A stretch of 64,000 nucleotides of DNA from Zoogloea sp021286885 (GTDB lineage Bacteria > Pseudomonadota > Gammaproteobacteria > Burkholderiales > Rhodocyclaceae): assembly GCF_041915215.1 (NCBI RefSeq), contig NZ_JAYSBV010000001.1; one strand, given 5' to 3'. A model generated the notes under the pieces. The model saw only the letters and a list, made by a program, of their open reading frames with translations, ran no database searches and was not told the origin of the DNA. The translations under genes and the position numbers were made by a program. This document shows positions 8,367-17,360 of this stretch, in pieces; position 1 is the stretch's first letter; every line of letters begins with the position of its first letter.

Positions 8367-9653
8367 TCAAGGGCCCCCGGGCGCATCGGCCAGGGCGGGG
8401 GGCTCCTCCACCGCCCCCTCGGGAAGGGCATCGGATGGGCCCTCTGGGGCGCGCAGGGCAGGCAGCCCGACCAAGGCCAGCAGGCCCAGGGCCAGGGCCC
8501 CCAGCCCCAGGGCGGCCATGCTGCCCAAGGCGCCCAAGGGGGCAGCGAGCAGGCCGATGCCCACCGTCGCCACCGAATCCCCCAGAGCCTCCTGGGCGTT
8601 CCACAGCCCATTCACCCGACCCAGGTAGTGGTCCGGGGTATGGCGCTGCACCAGGGCGTACTGGAGCAAGCCGGCGATGGAGACCAGGTAGCCAAACCCC
8701 GCCAGCAGGGGCAGCACCAGCGCCAGTTGCTCCACCAGCCCCAAACCGGCCAGGCAGGCAAAGGCGCCCAGCCCGCATAGCTGCATCACCAGCCCCGGGC
8801 GGCGCAGGCCCTCGGCCCAACCGCTGGTGAGGGCCCCCAGGGTGGCCCCCAGGGGCACCGCCGAATACATGAGGCCCAGGGTCGCGGCGCTGCCCCCGTG
8901 GGCTTCGGCCAGGGCCGGAAACAGCACCCGGATGCCGGTGGTCAGCGTCACCAGCGTGCCCACCAGCACCACGCCCAGCACCACCCGGTTCTGCCCCAGA
9001 TAGCAGACCCCGGCATACAGGGCGCGCAAAGGGTGGCTGTGATCGGGCTGGGCCGGGCGCATCACCGGCAGACGCAGCAGGGGCAACAAGGTGAGGCCGG
9101 TACCCAGGGCGGCCACCAGATAGTTGACGGTGACGCCTTGGGCGGCGATGAGCAGCCCCCCCAGGGCGGGGGACAAGACCGTGGCCAGGCGCATGCTGAG
9201 CATGCTCAGGGCCCGGGCTTGCATGAGCTGCTCCCGCCCAACGATGTGGGGCATGGCCGCCAGCAGGGCCGTGACCCCCAGGGCGCCGAAAAAGCCATCC
9301 CACACCGCCAGCACATACACCGCCCACAGGGTGGGCGCGGGCAGCGCGGCATTGAGCGCCAAGCCCACAAAGCCCAGGCCGCAGGCGCTACGGGCGAACA
9401 GGATGAGGCCGCGCCGGTCGCGCCGGTCGGCCAGCACCCCGCCCCACAAGAGGCCCACGAACATGCCGCCCCCTTCCAGGGCCATGGCCAGGCCCACGCT
9501 GACGCTGTCGCCCCCCAGTTGATAGACCTGGAAGGGAATCGCCACGGCCAGCATCCCCAGGCTCAACAGGGAAATGCTGCGGGCCACAAACACATGGCAG
9601 AACAAGGGGTTGCGGCGCAGCAGGCCCACATCCACAAAAAATGAAGATTTCAA
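8367..9653 (-). CDS. entS: Enterobactin-type siderophore exporter, MFS family
   Basis: Twelve-helix major facilitator that moves the catecholate siderophore from cytoplasm to periplasm. The similarity to EntS is extended: LLRRNP, FVARSISLLSLGMLAVAIP, GGVLADRRDRR (the MFS loop 2-3 signature), VWDGFFGALGVTALLAAMP, TLLPLLRLP, and GRVNGLWNAQEALGDSVAT. It starts at a TTG (9653). AAGGAG eight bases upstream supports this codon, and there is no in-frame ATG nearby. It lies between the NRPS gene and entC in the same operon. The Pro/Gly-rich C-terminus beyond about residue 400 is poorly conserved. Confidence 0.93.
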   Translation of the reverse strand: MKSSFFVDVGLLRRNPLFCHVFVARSISLLSLGMLAVAIPFQVYQLGGDSVSVGLAMALEGGGMFVGLLWGGVLADRRDRRGLILFARSACGLGFVGLALNAALPAPTLWAVYVLAVWDGFFGALGVTALLAAMPHIVGREQLMQARALSMLSMRLATVLSPALGGLLIAAQGVTVNYLVAALGTGLTLLPLLRLPVMRPAQPDHSHPLRALYAGVCYLGQNRVVLGVVLVGTLVTLTTGIRVLFPALAEAHGGSAATLGLMYSAVPLGATLGALTSGWAEGLRRPGLVMQLCGLGAFACLAGLGLVEQLALVLPLLAGFGYLVSIAGLLQYALVQRHTPDHYLGRVNGLWNAQEALGDSVATVGIGLLAAPLGALGSMAALGLGALALGLLALVGLPALRAPEGPSDALPEGAVEEPPALADAPGGP

Positions 9654-9734
9654 ACTCGGAACTCCTTAAGCTGGATTCGAATGGCGAGGAAACGCGAGGA
9701 CGTGTGAGGGCTCAGGGATCACAGGGATCAAAAC

Positions 9735-12700
9735 TCACGCCCGGCGGGCCGCCGGCAGCCCCTCGGGCGCCTCATCCCCCATCGCATCCCCCACCTCATC
9801 CCCTGCCTCGGCCAACAGCCGGTCCAGGAGCGGGCCCAGGGTTTCCAGGGTGTGGGGCGCGAGGATGTCCTCGTGGCCGCAATCGGGCAGGCGATGCACC
9901 GCCAGGGCCCCCACCCGGCCCTGCCAATCCTCCACCGGGCGGATGTACGGGGGCAGCCCCCGTTCGGCCACAAACAGGGTGACCCGGCCCCCGTAACGGG
10001 GGGTGCGGGTGCGGGCCAGCAGGCGCACCGCATCCTTGTAGTTGGCGAACACCTGGGCGAGCACGGCGTCCTTCTCCCGGCGCATCAGGGCCAACAGTTC
10101 GGCATCCTGGCCCCCGGGCGCGTCCGGGGTGTCGGTGCCGTAGGCCTCATCCAGCAGGCGGGTCTGCTCCTGCTCGGCGCCCAGGGCGGCTTCGGCCCCC
10201 TGGGGGTCGCTCCAGTCATGGACTTCTGCCGGATAGGTGTCCAGCAGGCCGAGAAAGCGCACTTTTTCGCCCAGGGCTTCCAGGCGGGCCGCCACCCCAT
10301 AGGCCACGGTGCCGCCCAGGGAATAGCCGAGCAGGTCGTAGGGGCCGCTGGGCTGAAGCTGGCGGATGAGGGTGAGTTGCCCTTCGATCAGCTCGTCCAT
10401 GCTCGGGCTGGTGGCGATGAGCCCCCCCGGGCGCGGCGACTGGAGCCCCAGAATCGCTTGGCCTGGGCGCAGGTGGCGGGACAGCACCGAGTATTGCCAG
10501 CAGAAGCCCGAGCCCGGGTAGAAGCAGAACAAGGGCCTGCCCTCCCCTTCCCGCAGGCGCAGCACTTGGGCAAAGCCATCGCTGCCGAAGTCGTTGAGCA
10601 TCACGTCCCGGTTGAGCTGTTCGGCCAGGCGGGCCACGCTGGGGGCCAGCATGATCTGGCCCACCGTCACCGGGCGGCGCAGGCTCCGGCGGATTTCGGC
10701 GGCCAGGCGCATGGCCAGCAGGGAGTGGCCCCCGAGGGCAAAGAAATCATCCTCGGCCATCACCTGGGGCAGGCCCAGCACCTGGGCAAAAATGGCGGCC
10801 AGACGCTGCTCCAGCCCCCGGGCCGGGGCACGCCCGGCGCTGGCAGCGGCGCCCAGATCCGGGCGCGGCAGGGCCTTGCGGTCCAGCTTGCCATTGGGGC
10901 TGAGGGGCAGCGCCTCCAGCGTCACATAGGCCACCGGCACCATGTGGGCGGGCAAGCTGGCCTGGAGCCGGGTGCGCAGGGCGTCCGGATCAAGGGTGTG
11001 GCCTGGGGCGGGCACCAGATAGGCCACCAGCTGGCGGTTATCCCCCGCCCCGCCGCTGGCCGCCAGTTCGAGGGCATGCACGGCGGCTTGGACCACGCCG
11101 GGGGCTTCCCGCAGGCGGGCTTCAATCTCGCCCAGCTCGATGCGCTGGCCCCGGATCTTGAGCTGGTCATCGGCCCGGCCCAGGTATTCCACCGCGCCGG
11201 AAGGCAGCCAGCGCACCACGTCGCCCGTGCGGTACATGCGCTCGCCCCGGCCCCAGGGGTCGGCCACAAACCGGCTCGCGCTCAGGCCCGGGCGCCCCAG
11301 GTAGCCCAGGGCCAGCTGATCGCCGGCCAGATACAGCTCGCCGGGGGCGCCCACTGGCACGGGCCGCAGCCAGGCATCCAGCACCCGCAAGCGGGTGTTC
11401 CAGACGGGCAGGCCGATGGGCACGCCGGGGCCGCCCTCTGCCAGATCCCCCGAGGCGGGGTAATAGCTCACATCCACAGCGGCCTCGGTGGGGCCGTAGA
11501 GGTTGTGGAGCCGGGCATTCGGCAGGTGTTCGGCAAAGGTGCGGGCCAGGTTCTTGACCAGGGCCTCGCCGCTGCAAAAGACCAGGCGCAGGGCGGGTGC
11601 GGGGTTGGCGCCCGCATCCTGGCCCAGGCTTTCGAGGAACACGGCCAGCATGGAGGGCACGAAGTGCAGGCAGCTCACGCCAAAATCCGCCATGGTCTGG
11701 CGCAGGGCCAGGGGGTCTTGGTGGGCGCCGGGGGCTGCCAGCACCAGCCGGGCGCCCACCATCAGGGGCCAGAAGAATTCCCAGACCGACACATCAAAGC
11801 CGCAGGGCGTCTTTTGCAGCACAACATCAGCGGGGGTAAGCCCATAGGCGTGCTGCATCCACAGGATGCGGTTCATGATGGCCCGGTGGGAAATCAAGGC
11901 CCCCTTGGGGCGGCCCGTGGTGCCCGAGGTGTAAATCAGATAGGCCGGATGGGCGGGGCTCAGGGCCACCTGGAGGGGGGGCAGATCCTGGTCCTGCTCC
12001 GGGCGCAGCTGGTCGAAATCCAGCACTTCCAGGGTGTGCCCGGGGCTGAGGGCAAAGCGGGCCCGGTCGACCTGGGTAGTGATGAGCACCCGGGGCGCCG
12101 CATCGGCCAGCATGAAGTTGAGCCGCTCATCCGGGTAGCCCAGATCCAGGGGCAGATAGGCGGCCCCGGCTTCAATCACCGCCAGAATGGCAAGACTGAG
12201 ACGCACCGAGCGGGGCAGCGCCACCGCCACGATATGGCCCGGGCGCACCCCGGCGGCCACCAGTTCGGCCGCCAGCACCGCCACCTGGCGGCGCATCTGG
12301 GCATAGCTGAGGCTGTGCGTTGCATCGGCCAGGGCGGGGGCGTCCGGAGTGGCGGCGGCCTGGCGGGCCAGGGCTGCGCGCAGGGTGTCCGGCGGCAAGG
12401 GCTGGACGGTGTCATTCACCCGGGCGATGAGGCGGGCCTCGGCGGGGGTCTGGAAGCGGTAACGGTGCAGGGGCAAGGCGGGCTCGGCCACCAGGGTGCG
12501 CAGGATCTGATGCACCCGCTCGGCCAGGGCGGCCCCATCGGCCACCCCACCCCGGTTTTCCACCAGCAGGGTGAGGCCCTCGCCCGGTAGCACCAGCAGG
12601 GCCAAGGGATAATGGCTATAGCCCCGGTTGAGCACTTCGCCCACCCGCAGGGGCTGGCCATCGGTGCCGGGCAAGGCCTGCTGAAGATAGGCGTTATCCG

Positions 12701-15700
12701 GGTAGTTTTCGACCACCAGCAGGGTGTCGAACAAGGGGCCACCGCCCGCCAGCTGCTGGAGCTCGGCCAGGCCCGGGGCGTCGTGTTCGAGCATGGCCAC
12801 GTGGCGGGCCTGGATGCCCGGGAGCTGGTCCCACAGGGGGCGTGCCATGTCCAGATCCACCACCACCGGCAGGGTATTGAGGAACAGGCCCACTTGATCG
12901 GCAATGCCTTCAATGGCCGGATTGCGGCCCGACACCGGAGTGCCGAACACCAGCTGCTGACGCCCGGTGAGGGCCGCCAAAGCCAGGGCCCAGACCCCTT
13001 GCATCAGCACATTGAGGGTGATGCCCTGCTGGCGCACCCGGCTCAGGAGGGCGCCCGCCAGGGTGGGGGCGAGGGTGAGGCTGTGCTCCTCCACCCGGGC
13101 CTGGGGCGGGGCCTGCTCGGCAAGCAAGGTGGGCTGGCAGTCTGCCAGCAGCCCGCGCCAGTAATCCAGGGCGCTCGCCAGGGGGCGGGCGGCGAGTTGC
13201 TGGAGCACCGGGGCATAGCCCACCGCCAGGGGCGGCAGGGTGCCATCCCGGTAGGCGGCGAGCAGATCCCGGATCAGGAGCGGGGTGGACCAGCCATCCA
13301 CCACCAGGTGATGAATCACCAGAATCAGCACATGGTGATCCGGTGCCAGGCGTACCAGCCCGGCGGCGAGCATCCCGCCCCAATGCAGGGGGCTGCATTC
13401 CCGTTCGGTGAGCTGGGTCTGGAGGGCATCGAGGGCAGCGTCCCGGGCCTCGGGGGCCAGGGCGCAGAGGTCGTGGGTTTCCCAGGGCCAGGGGCCCAGG
13501 GCCTGGAGCTGCGGGAGCAGGAACAGGGGCTCGCCGGGGGCGCTGCCTTCTGGATCGAACACCCCCGCCAGCTGGGGATGCCGGGCGAGCACCGCGTTCA
13601 GGGCGGCGTGCAGGCGCAGGCCATCCAGGGCGCCCCGGAAGCTGATCCGGGTGAAGGCGTTGTAGTTGCCGGCGGCCTTGCCCAGCAGGGCATGGAACAG
13701 CATCCCGCGCTGGAGGGGCAGCACCGGGGCGAGGCTGGCAAAGGCCCCGTGACGGGCTTCAAGCCGGGCCCACTGGGCCTCATCCGGCATCCCGGTGGCC
13801 AGGGGCGCCGGGGCGACCTGGGGCGCCAGGGGCTGGAGCTGGGACGCCAGCTGGCGGGGGCTGCGCCCTTCAAACACCTGGCGCGGACTGAGGGCAAAAC
13901 CGGCCTGGCGCAGCCGGGTGCACAGCATGATGGCCGAAATGCTGTCGCCCCCCAGGTTGAAGAAATCGTCTTCGGGGCCCACGGCGGGGCGCTGGAGCAC
14001 TTCGCCCATGGCCGTGCACAGGCGGGCTTCAGCCGGGCTCGCGGGCAGGCTGGCGGTACGTTGGTAACGGGGCTGGGGCAAGGCCTTGCGGTCGATCTTG
14101 CCGCTCACATTTCGCGGAAAGCTGTCCAGCACCATCAGCGCGGCGGGCACCATGTAGTCGGGCAGATGCTGGCGCAGCAGGCCCAGGAGCACGGCGGCCC
14201 GGGCATCCCGGCCTTGGGGGTCCAGCCCGGGCACCACGCAGTAGCCCAGCAGGCGCTGGGTGGTGTGCACCGCTTCGGCCAGCACCAGGGCGCTTTCGAC
14301 CCCGGGGAGCAGGGAGAGGGCGTTTTCCACCTCGCCCAGTTCGACCCGGTAGCCCCGGATCTTGACCTGATCATCCCCCCGGCCCAGGAATTCGAGCTGG
14401 CCTTCGGTGCTCCAGCGCACCAGGTCGCCGGTGCGGTACATGCGCCCGCCCGCGCCCCGAGGATCAGCCACAAAGCGGCTGGCGCTCAGGCCGGCACGCC
14501 CCAGGTAGCCGGCGGCGAGCCCCTCGCCCGCGATGTAAAGCTCCCCCGCCACACCGATGGGCACCGGCTGGAGCCGGGCATCCAGCACCCGGGCGCGCAC
14601 ATTGCCAATGGGCCGCCCGACCACTGGGGTCGGGTGCTCCATCAGGTCGGCACGCAGGGTATCAACCGTGTTTTCGGTGGGGCCGTAGAGGTTGTGGGCC
14701 TGGAGCCCGGGGACGCTGCGCAGCTGACGCCACAGGGCTTCGGGGGCCGCCTCACCGCCGATCAGGATCAGCAGGGGGGCGTGGGCCTGGCCGTCAAACA
14801 GGCCATTGCCCAGCATCTGGGCCAGGAAGGACGGGGGCAGATCCATGCTGTCGATGCCCCGGGCGCGGACTTCCTGCACGAGCTGGTAGGCGTCGCGCCG
14901 CTGTTCGTCATCGAACAGGTGCAGCTCCTGGCCCAGCAGCAGCCAGAAAAGCTGGAGCCAGGAAGAGTCAAAGGAAAAGGAATGGGTGTGAGCAGCCCGC
15001 AGGGGGCGCCCGGGGTGGCGCGCCTGCTGGGCGGCCAGGGCGGGCCGGTAGATGGTATCCAGATGGGCGCCGAACAGGTTAAGCAAGGCCCGGTGGGTGT
15101 TCATCACCCCCTTGGGGCGGCCCGTGCTGCCGGAGGTGAAGATGATGTAGGCCACCGCATCCGGCCCGGGGGGCGGGAGCGCCCGATCCAAGTCGGGGGT
15201 GGACGGGGTGGAAAAGCCGGCCAGGGCTGCCTGGACGTGGGCTTGGTCCAGGTTGATACGGGTCAGCCCGACCGGGAAAACTGTCGTCACCTCTGTATGG
15301 CTCAACACCAACCGGGGGTGGGCGTCTTCGCACATCATGGCCACCCGCTCGGCGGGGTAATCCAGATCCAGGGGCAGCAGGGTGGCGCCGCTGGCCATGA
15401 TGCCCAGCAGGGCCACCAGGGCTTGGGCAGAGCGGGGAATGGCCAGCGCCACCACCTGGCCCGGGCCCACGCCCTGGGCGTGCAGCCAACGGGCGAGGCC
15501 CAGCACCTGTCCCTGCAGGGCCGCGTAATCCAGACGGCCTTGGGCGCTCACCAGGGCTGGGGCCTGGGGGTGGCGCCGGGCCTGGGCGGCCAGCAGGCTG
15601 AGGATGGAGGCGTGTTCGGCGCGCTCCGGGTCGCACAGATCGGCAGCAAAGCGCCCGAGCACATGCTCCGGGCCCTGTTCCCAACGGGCAAGGCGGGCCT

Positions 15701-17102
15701 GCTCGGCGGGGGCTAGCAGGGGCAGCCGGGCCAGGGGGCAGGCCGGGTGGGCCAGCCAGGCATCCAGCATGTGCTGAAGCCGGGCGCCGTGGGTGGCGAG
15801 TTCGTCCTGGGTGTAGCGGGTGGCATCGGCCCGCAGTTCAATGCACACCCCTTCGGTATGAATCAGCAGGCTGAATTCCAGATCATCCACCGGGCCGGTG
15901 GCCAGGTGGCGGGTGCGGGCGGCGTGGCCGGCAAAATCGAGCCGGTAGTCAAACATCTTGTAGTTGATGACCGGGCCGTACAGGCGCTGGCCGCTATTGA
16001 CCCGGTGCAGATCCCGCTGGATCTGCTCGGCGCTGTAGCGCTGATGGGGGCGCAATACCTGCATGGCACGGCGGAAGCAGGCGGCGGTGGCAAACCAGTC
16101 GGCATCCAGGCTCAGGGCCACGTGCAGGGGCAGCACGTTCACCACGGGCACCAGGGCGTTCACCGCCACCGAGCCCATGCGGCGCATGAAGGGCACCCCC
16201 ACCACCAAATCTGGCTGCCCCACCCGAGCCAGGTAGGCCAGGAGCACGGACAGCAGCAGGTCCGGGGCCACCAGGCGGGCGGCGCTGGCTTCGGGATGGG
16301 TGGCGATCAGGTGCTGGAGCCTATCCACCAACCCCAGGGGAAACTGGAGTTCATGGGTCAGGAGCCGGGGGGCCGGGTGCTGGCCCGGCTGGCCCCGGGT
16401 GGAAAGGTTCACCGGGGCGGGAAGCTGCTGGCCGTAGTCTTGCCAGAACTGGCGATCCCGGGCGGCCTGGGGAGAATCGGCATAGGCGGCGTACTCCGCC
16501 ACCACCGCATCCACCGGCACGAAGGGGGACGGCCCCGGAGCCTGGCCGCTGGCCAGCGCGGTGTACAGGGCGGCAATGCGCCGGGTCAGGGCGGTGAAGC
16601 TGTAGCCGTCCAGCATGATGTGGTGATAGCGCTGATACCACCACAGGCGCGGCCCCTGGGCATCGGCCCCGAGTTGGAACAGGATCTGGCGCTGGGCGCT
16701 GCCCGCCTCCCCCGGGCTGAGGCTGTGGTCGGCCTGGAGATCTGCCGCCATCAGGGCCTGGGCCTGGGCTTCGGCGTCCGGCGCGGCGCTCAGATCCACC
16801 CATTCGGGTTCGGGGATGTCGGTGACCTGGAGCCCCTCGGGGATCAGCTGTTCAGCCTCAATCCCGGCCCCGCTGCCGCCCTCGGTGCTGCGGAACAGGG
16901 CGTGGATCGTGTCCGCCTCAGCCAGCCCCATGCAGATGGCCTGCTTGAGCAGGCGGGCATCCACCCCGCCGGGCAGTTCTACACAGTGGGCGATGGCATA
17001 CGGGCTGTGTTGGGTGGCCAGTTGGTCTGCCAGCCAGATGCCCGGCTGGGCGGCCACCAGAGGCAGGGCGCGCCATGGGCGTTGCGTGTGGGTGAGTTCC
17101 AT
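9735..17102 (-). CDS. Dimodular siderophore NRPS, DhbF-like: C-A-T-C-A-T-TE
   Basis: Assembles a DHB-X-Ser unit and cyclises or oligomerises it. Domains by residue: starter C1 ~1-450 (YHHIMLDG near 160, strongly EntF-like PLVAAQPGIWLAD); A1 ~480-1000 (FTSGSTGRPKG ~650); T1 with LGGDSIS, Ser ~1053; C2 ~1110-1540 (HHLVVDG ~1267); A2 ~1560-2070 (YTSGTTGRPKG ~1725); T2 with LGGHSLL, Ser ~2127; thioesterase ~2180-2440 with GYSLGG ~2261. Aligned by eye to GrsA, the A2 pocket is DVWHFSLVDK, the canonical serine code. The A1 pocket reads D-S-L-D-L-G-L-V-D-K, a frame like the DhbF glycine pocket but with Asp at positions 278 and 331, pointing to a cationic residue (Orn, Lys or Arg). No epimerisation domain is visible. 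The layout matches DhbF, VabF and TnbF rather than one-module EntF. 2455 aa. Confidence 0.95.
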   Translation of the reverse strand: MELTHTQRPWRALPLVAAQPGIWLADQLATQHSPYAIAHCVELPGGVDARLLKQAICMGLAEADTIHALFRSTEGGSGAGIEAEQLIPEGLQVTDIPEPEWVDLSAAPDAEAQAQALMAADLQADHSLSPGEAGSAQRQILFQLGADAQGPRLWWYQRYHHIMLDGYSFTALTRRIAALYTALASGQAPGPSPFVPVDAVVAEYAAYADSPQAARDRQFWQDYGQQLPAPVNLSTRGQPGQHPAPRLLTHELQFPLGLVDRLQHLIATHPEASAARLVAPDLLLSVLLAYLARVGQPDLVVGVPFMRRMGSVAVNALVPVVNVLPLHVALSLDADWFATAACFRRAMQVLRPHQRYSAEQIQRDLHRVNSGQRLYGPVINYKMFDYRLDFAGHAARTRHLATGPVDDLEFSLLIHTEGVCIELRADATRYTQDELATHGARLQHMLDAWLAHPACPLARLPLLAPAEQARLARWEQGPEHVLGRFAADLCDPERAEHASILSLLAAQARRHPQAPALVSAQGRLDYAALQGQVLGLARWLHAQGVGPGQVVALAIPRSAQALVALLGIMASGATLLPLDLDYPAERVAMMCEDAHPRLVLSHTEVTTVFPVGLTRINLDQAHVQAALAGFSTPSTPDLDRALPPPGPDAVAYIIFTSGSTGRPKGVMNTHRALLNLFGAHLDTIYRPALAAQQARHPGRPLRAAHTHSFSFDSSWLQLFWLLLGQELHLFDDEQRRDAYQLVQEVRARGIDSMDLPPSFLAQMLGNGLFDGQAHAPLLILIGGEAAPEALWRQLRSVPGLQAHNLYGPTENTVDTLRADLMEHPTPVVGRPIGNVRARVLDARLQPVPIGVAGELYIAGEGLAAGYLGRAGLSASRFVADPRGAGGRMYRTGDLVRWSTEGQLEFLGRGDDQVKIRGYRVELGEVENALSLLPGVESALVLAEAVHTTQRLLGYCVVPGLDPQGRDARAAVLLGLLRQHLPDYMVPAALMVLDSFPRNVSGKIDRKALPQPRYQRTASLPASPAEARLCTAMGEVLQRPAVGPEDDFFNLGGDSISAIMLCTRLRQAGFALSPRQVFEGRSPRQLASQLQPLAPQVAPAPLATGMPDEAQWARLEARHGAFASLAPVLPLQRGMLFHALLGKAAGNYNAFTRISFRGALDGLRLHAALNAVLARHPQLAGVFDPEGSAPGEPLFLLPQLQALGPWPWETHDLCALAPEARDAALDALQTQLTERECSPLHWGGMLAAGLVRLAPDHHVLILVIHHLVVDGWSTPLLIRDLLAAYRDGTLPPLAVGYAPVLQQLAARPLASALDYWRGLLADCQPTLLAEQAPPQARVEEHSLTLAPTLAGALLSRVRQQGITLNVLMQGVWALALAALTGRQQLVFGTPVSGRNPAIEGIADQVGLFLNTLPVVVDLDMARPLWDQLPGIQARHVAMLEHDAPGLAELQQLAGGGPLFDTLLVVENYPDNAYLQQALPGTDGQPLRVGEVLNRGYSHYPLALLVLPGEGLTLLVENRGGVADGAALAERVHQILRTLVAEPALPLHRYRFQTPAEARLIARVNDTVQPLPPDTLRAALARQAAATPDAPALADATHSLSYAQMRRQVAVLAAELVAAGVRPGHIVAVALPRSVRLSLAILAVIEAGAAYLPLDLGYPDERLNFMLADAAPRVLITTQVDRARFALSPGHTLEVLDFDQLRPEQDQDLPPLQVALSPAHPAYLIYTSGTTGRPKGALISHRAIMNRILWMQHAYGLTPADVVLQKTPCGFDVSVWEFFWPLMVGARLVLAAPGAHQDPLALRQTMADFGVSCLHFVPSMLAVFLESLGQDAGANPAPALRLVFCSGEALVKNLARTFAEHLPNARLHNLYGPTEAAVDVSYYPASGDLAEGGPGVPIGLPVWNTRLRVLDAWLRPVPVGAPGELYLAGDQLALGYLGRPGLSASRFVADPWGRGERMYRTGDVVRWLPSGAVEYLGRADDQLKIRGQRIELGEIEARLREAPGVVQAAVHALELAASGGAGDNRQLVAYLVPAPGHTLDPDALRTRLQASLPAHMVPVAYVTLEALPLSPNGKLDRKALPRPDLGAAASAGRAPARGLEQRLAAIFAQVLGLPQVMAEDDFFALGGHSLLAMRLAAEIRRSLRRPVTVGQIMLAPSVARLAEQLNRDVMLNDFGSDGFAQVLRLREGEGRPLFCFYPGSGFCWQYSVLSRHLRPGQAILGLQSPRPGGLIATSPSMDELIEGQLTLIRQLQPSGPYDLLGYSLGGTVAYGVAARLEALGEKVRFLGLLDTYPAEVHDWSDPQGAEAALGAEQEQTRLLDEAYGTDTPDAPGGQDAELLALMRREKDAVLAQVFANYKDAVRLLARTRTPRYGGRVTLFVAERGLPPYIRPVEDWQGRVGALAVHRLPDCGHEDILAPHTLETLGPLLDRLLAEAGDEVGDAMGDEAPEGLPAARRA

Positions 17103-17114
17103 GGGCAGGTGTCC

Positions 17115-17351
17115 TCAGGCGGCAGCCGCAGCGGGCTGGGTGGGGGCGAAGGGGTTAATGGCCGGCCAGTGGCATTCCACGTAGTCGAGACAGGCTTCCC
17201 GGGCGGCGGGGCCGAAGCAGCGCTCCCAGCCCGGGGGCAGGTCGGCAAACTCGGGCCACAGGCTGTATTCGTGGCGACTGTTCACCAGCACGGAGAAGCT
17301 GTGCCGCTCGTCGTCAAAGGGGTTCAGGTAGCGCTCGGCTTGGGTGCTCAT
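17115..17351 (-). CDS. MbtH-like NRPS accessory protein
   Basis: Small protein that binds and stabilises or activates NRPS adenylation domains. 78 aa, with the family pattern NPFDDE, an HEYSLWPEF segment, PPGW, a CLDYVE segment and a final W. It lies directly upstream of the NRPS gene (12 bases between stop and start) and nine bases after fes, the usual place (ybdZ in enterobacteria). The Ala-rich last eight residues are not conserved. Confidence 0.95.
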   Translation of the reverse strand: MSTQAERYLNPFDDERHSFSVLVNSRHEYSLWPEFADLPPGWERCFGPAAREACLDYVECHWPAINPFAPTQPAAAAA

Positions 17352-17360
17352 GGCATGTCC

